Below are positions 1 to 6,538 of a stretch of DNA of 21,099 bases, one piece after another; the stretch's first letter is position 1, and each line of letters starts with the position of its first letter. The stretch lies in NCBI RefSeq assembly GCF_003951315.1, contig NZ_QLJH01000043.1, forward strand, positions 1 to 21,099, given 5' to 3'. Made by a program: the position numbers and the translations under genes. The notes below the pieces were generated by a model, which did no database searches, was not told the origin of the DNA, and saw only the letters and a list, made by a program, of their open reading frames with translations. This DNA comes from Sphingomonas sp. S-NIH.Pt15_0812 (lineage in GTDB: Bacteria > Pseudomonadota > Alphaproteobacteria > Sphingomonadales > Sphingomonadaceae).

Positions 1-64
1 TCCCGCCCTCCTGCTCGCGCAGTACCGCGATGATCTGCTCCTCGCTGAACCTACTCTTCTTCAC
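1..64 (-). CDS. IS3-family transposase OrfA, N-terminus only (partial)
   Basis: Reading the minus strand from a GTG at 64 gives VKKSRFSEEQIIAVLREQEG, which is the usual start of IS3-family OrfA proteins. OrfA is the small helix-turn-helix DNA-binding subunit that binds the terminal repeats, and it normally forms OrfAB with the DDE catalytic part by programmed -1 frameshifting. Only about 21 codons lie in the window, so intactness cannot be judged. An AGGAGAC stretch lies about 7 bases upstream of the GTG and could serve as ribosome-binding site. The assignment rests on the strongly conserved N-terminal residues. Confidence 0.75.
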   Translation of the reverse strand, partial: MKKSRFSEEQIIAVLREQEGG

Positions 65-126
65 GTCCGTCTCCTCACGAAGGCGGACTCTAGCTCAAAT
101 TGGCGGAGTTTCAGGGGAGCACGTCA
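1..126 (-). mobile_element. End of an IS3-family insertion sequence (runs off the left edge)
   Basis: The minus strand shows an IS terminus reading TGACGTGCTCCCCTGAAACT from position 126 inward, followed by a short leader and the start of a transposase orfA. IS3-family ends normally begin with TGA, and the GCTCCCCTGA core is typical of them, so 126 is taken as the outer boundary. The other end and the target-site duplication cannot be seen. The bases just outside (AATG at 127-130) are the candidate duplicated target. Confidence 0.7.
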
Positions 127-228
127 AATGTTATGCTTGTTGACAATTTTAGCTCAAGAAGGTGCACCCCCCCCCCAAGCCCTTTTTCAATTTTTCGCTG
201 ATTATATTTTAAGTCAGAACGCCTTATT

Positions 229-1008
229 CTACTTTATGAAATAACCTGCCACCTTCCATCCATCACTCTTATGTTCGAGCGTGATGGTCTCAATGGCACT
301 TGGCTTGTGAGCAAAGTCGGTGCGAAACTGAATGACTTCATAATCCCCTGACGGCGCACCGGGTAGGATAGTAGCCCTTGTTACGTTCTGGAACGTCCGC
401 GAGGAAACTGAGCCGAGCGGCAGCCGAACCGGCTGGATCATCGTTGCCCATTGTGCAGCCGAAATCTGAGATTTGAAGATGGCAGCGGCAGCCCGCCAGC
501 TTGCTTCCCATTGTTCCTTATCCAACAGGGCCAGCCATTGACGCGCCGCACCCTGGCTCATCGAGGCAGACGCATTGACGGTGGTAACCCGCGAGCTTGC
601 GTCCCCTGCGCCCGACTTGCCGTCAACGTGCAAGGCAGATGTGAGAACAGCCGCAGCGATCAAAAGTGACATGACCAACATTCCTCCGCTTAGCCAGGCG
701 AACCGGTGAGCTGCGCCCTGCCAGTAGCCCGCAGGCTGAGCGGGAAGCACATCGGCTCTGGTAGTAGAGACCCCCAAAAGTTTGTCCCCTATGCCTTCGG
801 GGTCAGTCCGCTCCGCCTCAGCTAGGATTCTGGCCGCTTCGCGGCTGCTAGCCACGCCCAATTTCCTGCGCGCATCACGTAGCCGCTCGTTGATGGTGTG
901 GACCGATAGATCGAAATGTCGAGCGATCGACTTGGCGTCGTATCCCTTCAGGAGCAGCCGCAGTGTCTCCCTCTCCCGTTCGGTAAGCATCGCGATGCTA
1001 TCGCGCAT
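229..1008 (-). CDS. Membrane-anchored LuxR-type HTH regulator with DUF4019 domain
   Basis: This 259-residue protein opens with a LuxR/GerE-type helix-turn-helix at about residues 8-65 (LTERERETLRLLLKGYDAKS, then SVHTINERLRDARRKLGV). A linker follows, then one hydrophobic segment at about 103-126 (LSGGMLVMSLLIAAAVLTSA), then a domain of about 105 residues that resembles DUF4019. The expected topology is a cytoplasmic DNA-binding domain and a periplasmic C-terminal domain. It would therefore be a one-step transmembrane regulator, although the signal and targets are unknown. DUF4019 has no established biochemical role. The first ATG (1008) and a second ATG (988-990) are both possible starts and neither has a strong ribosome-binding site; I keep the longer form. 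The MOSC gene lies upstream on the same strand across a gap of about 160 bases. Confidence 0.8.
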   Translation of the reverse strand: MRDSIAMLTERERETLRLLLKGYDAKSIARHFDLSVHTINERLRDARRKLGVASSREAARILAEAERTDPEGIGDKLLGVSTTRADVLPAQPAGYWQGAAHRFAWLSGGMLVMSLLIAAAVLTSALHVDGKSGAGDASSRVTTVNASASMSQGAARQWLALLDKEQWEASWRAAAAIFKSQISAAQWATMIQPVRLPLGSVSSRTFQNVTRATILPGAPSGDYEVIQFRTDFAHKPSAIETITLEHKSDGWKVAGYFIK

Positions 1009-1125
1009 CAGGGCAGGCCACTTGCGTCATACCGTCCACGTTAGGAGGTTGCACAACGGCTCGCTACTACCTGGCGGCCAAGGCGACCCAGAAACGGCCG
1101 TTCAGTACCGCTGCAGTGCTACCCC

Positions 1126-1156
1126 GAACCTGACGTTGGTTCAGGTTACCAGGTTC
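1126..1156 (-). other. Overlapping inverted repeats, possible weak terminator or attenuator
   Basis: The arm AACCTGA (1127-1133) is complementary to TCAGGTT (1141-1147), leaving a 7-base loop. The overlapping arm GAACCTG (1126-1132) is also complementary to CAGGTTC (1150-1156). Two alternative hairpins would therefore compete for the same arm. The element lies 13 bases past the stop of the MOSC gene on the minus strand and before the LuxR-type gene. No T-tract follows, so intrinsic termination is doubtful. Confidence 0.3.
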
Positions 1157-1168
1157 AGTCGCGGCCGT

Positions 1169-1819
1169 TCAGGCCGTCCTACCTATCCTGTCTTGCGCTC
1201 GCGTTCGGATCCAAGCCGCTACCTCCGACATCGCTGCCAGCGATGCGTTTTCCTCGGCTGTCGCGTCGCCGTGGTTTATGATGGAGACTAGGCGCGAGAA
1301 GGGGAAGCCAGGCTGCGGCCGCTCGACCAGTCTGACCTCGTCGCCTGCGGCCAGTTCTCCAGTTTGCAGCACTCGGTAGTACCACCCCGCACGACCGGAT
1401 TTAACCATGGCTTTCGGCAGCCGGTTGTCGTTGAAGCGAAGCGCCAGCTTGAAGCATGGCTGCCGCGGCTGACAGACCTGCAACAGCGCGCTCCCGATCC
1501 CATGCACGTCTCCGACTCGGATTTTCTCCTCATTCAAGCCATTGATGGTCAGGTTCTCACCAAAAGCGCCTGGGAAGAGGAGGTCGGCGTACTCCGGGTA
1601 CTCTGACCGCCAGGCAGCGTAATGCTCGCTGGCGTAACCATAGACAGCCTTTTCTGGTCCACCGTGAACCGTAAGGTCAGCTTGCTCATCGCCCAACAGC
1701 CCCAAAGCATCCAGCCCTACGCGGTGGTCGATTGGAAGCTTGATGAAGCCGCTGGGAACACCGTTGGGACCGAGCGGAGCTGCCTGCCCGACTTGCACTG
1801 AGCGAAGGGAGATCGTCAT
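1169..1819 (-). CDS. MOSC domain-containing protein (YiiM-like)
   Basis: A 216-residue protein is expected from the ATG at 1819, ten codons after an alternative upstream start at 1849. MTISLRSVQVGQ is the natural start of this family. It carries the MOSC fold signatures HGGPEKAVYGY (about 52-62), GAFGENLT (about 84-91) and QPCFKL with a conserved cysteine at about 122. The region after about 165 resembles the small helical 3-alpha domain of YiiM proteins. MOSC proteins relate to the molybdenum cofactor sulfurase C-terminal domain, and YiiM-type members in enterobacteria reduce N-hydroxylated compounds using molybdenum cofactor. The protein is probably cytosolic, as no signal peptide is visible. 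No molybdenum-cofactor genes are nearby, so the substrate is unknown. Confidence 0.85.
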   Translation of the reverse strand: MTISLRSVQVGQAAPLGPNGVPSGFIKLPIDHRVGLDALGLLGDEQADLTVHGGPEKAVYGYASEHYAAWRSEYPEYADLLFPGAFGENLTINGLNEEKIRVGDVHGIGSALLQVCQPRQPCFKLALRFNDNRLPKAMVKSGRAGWYYRVLQTGELAAGDEVRLVERPQPGFPFSRLVSIINHGDATAEENASLAAMSEVAAWIRTRAQDRIGRTA

Positions 1820-2144
1820 TGCTGATCTGTAGAACGTGCCAGCCCCCACTACCAGACCGGCCGCAGTCTAATGGCCTTCTGCGCGGGACAACTGTAGCGT
1901 GCTCGACCCACAATCGGTCATTCAACCCACCCTTCCCGCTCCCCAACTTCAGACGCTTGTTCATCGTTGCGAACGACCGGCTTGCTACCGGTCATCCACT
2001 GACGAATGTCGTGACCTGGTGGGAGCGGACCGTTCGCTCCAGCTAGCCGTGACGTATAATCCGACGCTCAAGTGCTGCGTCCATTTTCAGCTTGCAGTGT
2101 GTTGGTAAATTACTACGCTTCGCATGTGACGCGAAAGGCTGCTC
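1820..2144. other. Gene-free gap with a hairpin and a degenerate repeat copy
   Basis: No coding region is supported here between the divergent MOSC and SHOCT genes. The gap holds a stem GACCGG (1975-1980) with CCGGTC (1988-1993), and a second stem GGAGCG (2022-2027) with CGCTCC (2035-2040). Both fall in a stretch that looks like a worn copy of the dispersed repeat described below. A TATAAT hexamer at 2055-2060 could be a -10 element for the SHOCT gene, but I see no convincing -35. Confidence 0.4.
1969..2040 (+). repeat. Probable degenerate copy of the dispersed intergenic repeat
   Basis: The stretch opens with GCGAACGACCGGCTTGC and continues to ACGAATGTCGTGACC, in the same order as the better-preserved copy at 2391-2453 read on the other strand. 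It contains both hairpins noted in this gap. This is the weakest member of the family and could be a chance resemblance. Confidence 0.35.
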
Positions 2145-2309
2145 ATGAACGAAATGCCGAACGACCCCTCCGCCAACTTTGCTGGACTTGTGCAGCTGAC
2201 TGACGTGATCGTAGATCAAATACGTAAGCTAGCTCAGCTGCATGAAGACGGCATCCTGACGGATGAAGAGTTCCAAGCGAAAAAGAAAGAGCTGCTGTCA
2301 CGCTTTTGA
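2145..2309 (+). CDS. Small SHOCT-domain protein (54 aa)
   Basis: An ATG at 2145 opens a 54-codon frame ending at TGA 2307-2309. It is preceded by GAAAGG with 6 bases of spacing, and an in-frame stop (2127-2129) upstream shows the gene is complete at the 5' end. Residues about 26-54 read IRKLAQLHEDGILTDEEF followed by a lysine-rich QAKKKELLSRF tail. That is an unmistakable SHOCT (short C-terminal) domain. SHOCT usually sits at the C-terminus of larger proteins and is thought to mediate oligomerisation or ligand contacts, but stand-alone versions exist. There is no signal peptide or membrane segment. Its partner is unknown. Short ORF finders with a 60-residue cut-off would miss this gene. Confidence 0.75.
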   Translation: MNEMPNDPSANFAGLVQLTDVIVDQIRKLAQLHEDGILTDEEFQAKKKELLSRF

Positions 2310-2390
2310 TTTCGCCTGAGCTTGAGCCAAATGAGCAAAAGGTCCGCTATTTGGCGATTGCATCCACCCTACATCTTCCGGCTAGACCCA

Positions 2391-2453
2391 AATCCGGACA
2401 TTCGCAGCGAGTTAGACGCTGCCCGGAAGCCGCCGTTCGTTCACGTCAGGCGT
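2391..2453 (-). repeat. Copy of the dispersed intergenic repeat
   Basis: Read on the minus strand it runs CCTGACGTGAACGAACGGCG, then a GC-rich middle, then GCGAATGTCCGG. It shares the GAACGAACGGC core with the copies at 12356-12424 and 19063-19335. It sits between the SHOCT gene and the end of the LysR gene. Confidence 0.5.
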
Positions 2454-2476
2454 CGTGACCGGCGAGCCGCTGACGG

Positions 2477-3370
2477 TCAGCGCCGATCATCCAGATAGGC
2501 TGCCAGTTCCTCGGCCGTCCCGTTCGGAAAAGATTGCCGCAGGTACTCTAAAAATGCCGACACCCTGGCGTTGAGCAGGCGTCGCGAGGGGTAGAGTGCC
2601 CATAGCGCGACGCGCGAGGCCGGGACATCACCCCACGCAATCAGACGCCCTCCTGCGATGTCCCGGCTGACCAGAGAGAGGGGCAAGCGTGCCACGCCGG
2701 CACCAAGACGCGCCGCATCCCGGATCATCACCAGCGAGGACAATCGGAGCACCGGATCGATCGCGATTGCGCGTTGCCCATCGGCGGTGTCGATCGTCCA
2801 GCTGCTCTCAACGTCGCGGTCGCGTACCACGGCAGGAAAGATGCCGCCGGCCAGCAACGACAGATCAGGTGCAGCAACGACGACCAGTCGGTCGTGGAGG
2901 AAGGGCCGGCCCACCAGCGCATCGTCCGCTGCCGGGTTCACCCGGATGACGAGATCATAGCCCTCCTCGATCATGTCGACCGCGCGATCGTCGGTCGTGA
3001 CCTCCAGTCGGACATCGGGATGGTGCTGCGCGAAACCGGCCGCCAGACGCCCCATCGCGGTCTGGGAGAAGAGAAGCGGCGCGCTGATCCTGAGGCGTCC
3101 ACGGACCGCCGCGCTGCCCGATGCGATCTCGAGTGTCGTCTCCTCGAGTTCCGCGAGCAGAGCGCCTGCCCTGTCGGCCAGCGCCCGCCCCTCCTCCGTC
3201 AGCTTGAGGTCGCGCTGGCCGCGCTCGAACAGGCGCAGGTCGAGCGCGGCCTCGAGCTCCGCCACGCGGCGCGACAGCGTCGCCTTGGGCCTGCGTGCGG
3301 CGCGCGCGGCTTTGCCGAAACCGCCATGGCGGGCGACTAGCGTGAAATCGGCGAGCGCAAGTAGGTCCAT
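2477..3370 (-). CDS. LysR-family transcriptional regulator
   Basis: This 297-residue protein has the standard LysR length and layout. The winged helix-turn-helix occupies residues 1-60 (FGKAARAARRPKATLSRRVA, then LDLRLFERGQRDLKLTEEG). The substrate-binding region runs from about 90 to the end, with GRLRISAP marking its first strand. It most resembles regulators that control adjacent oxidoreductases in divergent pairs. The neighbouring NmrA-like gene starts 101 bases away on the opposite strand, so it is the likely target and the effector is likely that enzyme's substrate. The start at 3370 gives MDLLALADFTLVARHGGFG, a normal LysR N-terminus. The effector cannot be named from sequence. Confidence 0.92.
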   Translation of the reverse strand: MDLLALADFTLVARHGGFGKAARAARRPKATLSRRVAELEAALDLRLFERGQRDLKLTEEGRALADRAGALLAELEETTLEIASGSAAVRGRLRISAPLLFSQTAMGRLAAGFAQHHPDVRLEVTTDDRAVDMIEEGYDLVIRVNPAADDALVGRPFLHDRLVVVAAPDLSLLAGGIFPAVVRDRDVESSWTIDTADGQRAIAIDPVLRLSSLVMIRDAARLGAGVARLPLSLVSRDIAGGRLIAWGDVPASRVALWALYPSRRLLNARVSAFLEYLRQSFPNGTAEELAAYLDDRR

Positions 3371-3375
3371 ATCGT

Positions 3376-3428
3376 TCCATCTATGAGACGGCGCGTCCAG
3401 ATTGCGCGTCTATTTGCCTGAAGATGGA
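3376..3428. promoter_or_regulatory. Divergent promoter region with dyad symmetry, likely LysR operator
   Basis: Between the LysR and NmrA-like starts, TCCATCT (3376-3382) is matched by AGATGGA (3422-3428). An inner pair AGACG (3386-3390) and CGTCT (3407-3411) flanks two GCGCGT-like cores. LysR proteins bind interrupted dyads in such shared promoters. The two dyads are not exactly concentric, so the true binding site is uncertain. Confidence 0.4.
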
Positions 3429-3471
3429 TCACGCATCTTGCTCGGGTCAGCAAGACCCAAGGAGACACCTC

Positions 3472-4338
3472 ATGACAATCCTCGTAATCGGCGCCACCGG
3501 ACGCGTCGGCCGCCATGTCGTCGAGCAGCTCGTCGCGCGCGACGCCTCTGTCCGTGTTCTCACCCGTGACCCTACCAAGGCGGCGTTTCCGGCCGGCGTC
3601 GATGTTGCCAAGGGCGATCTGCTCGACATCGACTCCCTGCGCGCGGCCTTTGTCGGCGTAAGGACGCTGTTCCTGCTCAACGCGGTGACCGGTGACGAAT
3701 TTACCCAGGCGATCGTCACGCTCAACGTCGCGCGCGAGGCCGGTGTCGATCGCGTCGTCTATCTGTCGGTGTTCGATGCTGACCGCGCCGTCAACGTACC
3801 CCACTTCGCGGTGAAATCGGGTGCCGAGCGGATGCTCGAGGCGATGAACTTCGGCGCCACCATTCTGCGCCCGACCTATTTCATCGACAACGAGGCGATG
3901 GTGAAGGACGTGATCCTTCAGCGCGGCGTCTATCCGATGCCGATCGGCGGCAAGGGCGTGGCCATGGTCGATGCGCGCGACATCGCCGAGGTCGCCGCGA
4001 TCGAGCTGATCCGGCGTGACCGCGCACCCGGCAAGCTTCCGTTCGAGACGATCAACGTGGTCGGTCCCGAGACGCTGACCGGCGAGGACGTGGCAGCGAT
4101 ATGGTGCGACGTCCTCGGCCGCCCCGTGATCTACGGCGGCAACGATCCCAGCGGCTTCGAGCAGAATATGGCGACGTTCATGCCGCGCTGGATGGCTTAT
4201 GAGATGCGACTGATGGCCGAGCGCTACGTCAGCGACGGGATGATCCCGGAGGCCGGCGACCGCGAGCGACTGGTAAGTCTGCTCGGCCGGCCCCTGCATG
4301 GCTATCGCGAGACGGCAGTCCGGCTGGCTTCCGCCTAA
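3472..4338 (+). CDS. NmrA-like NAD(P)-binding oxidoreductase
   Basis: The ATG at 3472 is chosen over an upstream frame start at 3424 because AAGGAG (3459-3464) sits 7 bases before it and MTILVIGATGRVGRHVVEQL is the family N-terminus. The 288-residue protein carries the dinucleotide-binding GATGRVG loop at residues 7-13 and lacks the YxxxK of classical SDRs. That places it with atypical SDRs of the NmrA, azoreductase and quinone-reductase type. Such enzymes reduce quinones or azo dyes, or act as NAD(P)-sensing regulators. It is cytosolic and divergently paired with the LysR gene. A strong hairpin lies downstream before the convergent SDR gene. The substrate cannot be assigned. Confidence 0.85.
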   Translation: MTILVIGATGRVGRHVVEQLVARDASVRVLTRDPTKAAFPAGVDVAKGDLLDIDSLRAAFVGVRTLFLLNAVTGDEFTQAIVTLNVAREAGVDRVVYLSVFDADRAVNVPHFAVKSGAERMLEAMNFGATILRPTYFIDNEAMVKDVILQRGVYPMPIGGKGVAMVDARDIAEVAAIELIRRDRAPGKLPFETINVVGPETLTGEDVAAIWCDVLGRPVIYGGNDPSGFEQNMATFMPRWMAYEMRLMAERYVSDGMIPEAGDRERLVSLLGRPLHGYRETAVRLASA

Positions 4339-4352
4339 TGTTCGGGCTGTCG

Positions 4353-4390
4353 CCCGGTGTCCGGCGGGTAGGTACCCGCCGGACACCGGG
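4353..4390. terminator. Perfect 18-bp inverted repeat between convergent genes
   Basis: CCCGGTGTCCGGCGGGTA (4353-4370) is exactly complementary to TACCCGCCGGACACCGGG (4373-4390) with only GG between, so the real loop is probably 4-6 bases. It starts 14 bases after the stop of the NmrA-like gene and ends 9 bases before the stop of the convergent SDR gene. TTT follows on the plus strand, and there is no T-run on the minus side. It probably terminates the plus-strand transcript and may act in both directions. Confidence 0.75.
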
Positions 4391-4399
4391 TTTCACACG

Positions 4400-5149
4400 T
4401 CAGGCGGCGTCCGCCATCCAGGCAATCGCATCGGCGCCGGCGGGTATCTTAAGCGGTGCGGACGGGTTGGTCGCGGCCTCGAACACCGCAGCTGCAACGT
4501 CCCGGGCATGGGTGACCGGCCCAGTGTCCTCCTGAAACTGTTTCATCATACCCTCGATCATCGGCTTGTAGTCGGGATCGTCGAGACCACGCAGGTGCGG
4601 CCTCGCGCTCGCGCCGAACTGCGTCGTTGGGGAACGGCCGGGCAGCACGATATGGACGCGTACGCCGAACGGCTGCATCTCGACCGCCAGGCTTTCGGTG
4701 AGCGCATTCACCGCGGCCTTGCTGGCACGATAGGTGCTGACCAGCGGCAGCGGCTTCAGCGTGACGGTCGAGGTCACGTTGATGATCACGCCCGATCGGC
4801 GCTCGCGGAAAGCCGGAAGGACCGCCTGCATCATCGCAAGCGTGCCAAGCGTATTGGTCTCGAAGAGTTGGCGCGCCGTCTCGAACTCGATGAGCTCGAT
4901 CGGGACCGCGGCGCCGAAACCGGCATTGTTGACCAGCACGTCGACCGGCCCCGCCTGCGCGACCGCGCTGGCGATGCTGTCGCGGTCCGTGACGTCGAGC
5001 GGCAGGATGGTGAGCCGGTCAGACGAAGGCAGCAGGTCGGGGTTAGGCGTGCGCATCGTTGCGACGACGCTCCAGCCGTGGTCGAGGAACAGCTTTGCGG
5101 TTTCGAGACCAAATCCCGAGGAACAGCCGGTAATGAGGACGCTGGGCAT
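4400..5149 (-). CDS. Short-chain dehydrogenase/reductase (classical SDR)
   Basis: A 249-residue protein is expected from the ATG at 5149. A longer start four codons upstream is less likely because its own ATGGAG supplies a GGAG ribosome-binding site 6 bases before the inner ATG. The classical SDR signatures are all present: TGCSSGFG (7-14) for dinucleotide binding, NNAG (74-77), Ser127, and the catalytic YRASK with Tyr140 and Lys144. The enzyme should oxidise or reduce a hydroxyl/carbonyl group with NAD(P)(H) in the cytosol. The substrate is unknown. It is divergent from the AraC-family gene, which probably regulates it, and convergent with the NmrA-like gene. Confidence 0.92.
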   Translation of the reverse strand: MPSVLITGCSSGFGLETAKLFLDHGWSVVATMRTPNPDLLPSSDRLTILPLDVTDRDSIASAVAQAGPVDVLVNNAGFGAAVPIELIEFETARQLFETNTLGTLAMMQAVLPAFRERRSGVIINVTSTVTLKPLPLVSTYRASKAAVNALTESLAVEMQPFGVRVHIVLPGRSPTTQFGASARPHLRGLDDPDYKPMIEGMMKQFQEDTGPVTHARDVAAAVFEAATNPSAPLKIPAGADAIAWMADAA

Positions 5150-5248
5150 GTCTTGCTCCATTGACGAGTATGGGAGCGCCGAAGATGGTTTCCCGGATCA
5201 AGACTGGCTATGGTCGACAATCCCGACTTCGTTGGCGATCGTCCTGAT

Positions 5249-6166
5249 ATGACCATTGATCCGCTTGCCGAGATCGTGACCCTGCTACGGCCCTCCGCGA
5301 GCTTCTCCAAACTGGTCGAATATGCCGGGCGCTGGCGCATCCGCCGCGACGTCGAGGGGAAGCCTGTCTATTTCGCGGTGCTGGAAGGCGAATGCCGGGT
5401 CGTGAACGCCGGCCAAGCCTCGATCGTTGTGCGGGCCGGCGACTTCGTGCTGCTGCCGGCTACTGGCGATCGGGCCATAGACGGCATTGAGAGCATGGAC
5501 CCACCGCCGGACGGCGCCGTCATGAGCCCGACCGAGATCGGCGAGGGGCGGTTCCGCATCGGACAGGTGGATCAGCCAGTCAATCTGCGCATGCAGGTCG
5601 GCATCTGCAGTTTCGCGTCACCGGACGCCGCTCTGCTCGTATCGCTGCTGCCGGCGATGGTGGTGGCACGCGGCGAGCCGCGGCTGGCTACGTTGATGGA
5701 TTTGGTCGGGGACGAGACCCGTAAGGCACGGCCTGGGCGCGAATTGGTGCTGGAACGCCTGCTCGAGGTCCTCCTGATCGAGGCGTTGCGCTGCGGCTCC
5801 GGTCCCGCCGCCATGCCGAGCCTCGCTCGGGGCATGTCCGACGAACGACTGGTTGCGGCGTTGCGAGCCATGCATGCGCGCCCCGCGCATCCGTGGACGG
5901 TCTCGGACTTGGCGGCCGAAGCGGCCATGTCGCGCTCCGCCTTTTTCGCACGCTTCACCAACACAATCGGCATACCGCCGATCGAGTATCTGCTCACCTG
6001 GCGGATGGCGTTGGCGAAGCGCCTGTTGCGGACACGCGACCTCGCGATCGGTCAGATCGCCGCCGAGGTCGGCTATGGATCGGCCAGCACGTTCAGCACA
6101 GCCTTCACCCGGCATGTCGGCATGCCGCCAGTGCGCTTTGCGCGAGCGTTTGACACGGCCCAATGA
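5249..6166 (+). CDS. AraC-family transcriptional regulator with N-terminal cupin
   Basis: The ATG at 5249 gives MTIDPLAEIVTLLRPSASFS, the usual start of cupin-type AraC regulators, with 305 residues. A frame start at 5210 would add 13 unlikely residues. Neither has a strong ribosome-binding site. Residues about 1-180 form the effector-binding cupin half (VYFAVLEGECRV, GDFVLLPATGDR). Residues about 200-300 hold the two helix-turn-helix motifs (SDLAAEAAMSRSAFFARFTN and IGQIAAEVGYGSASTFSTAF). These regulators commonly control a neighbouring oxidoreductase in response to a reactive or aromatic compound. The SDR start is 99 bases away in the divergent direction, so it is the probable target. Confidence 0.9.
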   Translation: MTIDPLAEIVTLLRPSASFSKLVEYAGRWRIRRDVEGKPVYFAVLEGECRVVNAGQASIVVRAGDFVLLPATGDRAIDGIESMDPPPDGAVMSPTEIGEGRFRIGQVDQPVNLRMQVGICSFASPDAALLVSLLPAMVVARGEPRLATLMDLVGDETRKARPGRELVLERLLEVLLIEALRCGSGPAAMPSLARGMSDERLVAALRAMHARPAHPWTVSDLAAEAAMSRSAFFARFTNTIGIPPIEYLLTWRMALAKRLLRTRDLAIGQIAAEVGYGSASTFSTAFTRHVGMPPVRFARAFDTAQ

Positions 6167-6538
6167 CGGAGGAGCGGTACAGCCCTGAGGGGCGAAGACC
6201 CAGTTTTGGACGTTTGAATTTCCCTCTAGCCAACCCAACTTCTGCCGTTCGTTCAGATAATTGACTAAGCGGAAACACCTAGTGGATGGATAAACTTTTG
6301 CTCACATGGGCAAAAGGTAGGCAAGCACCCTCATCCAAGCAGCCGGCATCCAACGCCGCTGCCGACAGGACCGTAGCGGATGTCTGACGCTTGTCGGATG
6401 ATGGAAGGGTGTTTCCAAGGTGCAGGCCAATTTCCACTAATCTGGCCTAAAGCATTGTACCATATGGTCATTTTTATCACTCCGTGACAGATTGCTGGCG
6501 GGTTTGCGCAGGGACGGACTGGGGGCTGGTTCGATGCA
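6167..6538. other. Gene-free gap with a repeat copy and a stem-loop
   Basis: No gene is supported between the AraC gene and the GGDEF-EAL gene. The gap contains a dispersed-repeat copy (about 6203-6262). It also has a stem-loop with CTTTTGC (6295-6301) and GCAAAAG (6310-6316) around an 8-base loop. The stem-loop lies 128 bases past the AraC stop, and its role as terminator or regulator is undecided. Confidence 0.4.
6203..6262 (-). repeat. Copy of the dispersed intergenic repeat, GAAGTTGG subtype
   Basis: On the minus strand it reads CTGAACGAACGGCAG (6256-6242) followed by AAGTTGGGTTGGC. The first 15 bases are identical to the copy at 19156-19170. The GAAGTTGG continuation is shared with the copy at 10231-10275, so these two form a subtype. 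Confidence 0.5.

Noticed and set aside
3337..4386. 349-residue minus-strand frame opposite the NmrA-like gene
   Set aside because: The plus-strand gene has clear motifs and a strong ribosome-binding site; the opposite frame shows none and overlaps the LysR start.
4298..5164. 288-residue plus-strand frame opposite the SDR gene
   Set aside because: The minus strand carries all SDR catalytic motifs, and this frame would also run through the 18-bp inverted repeat.
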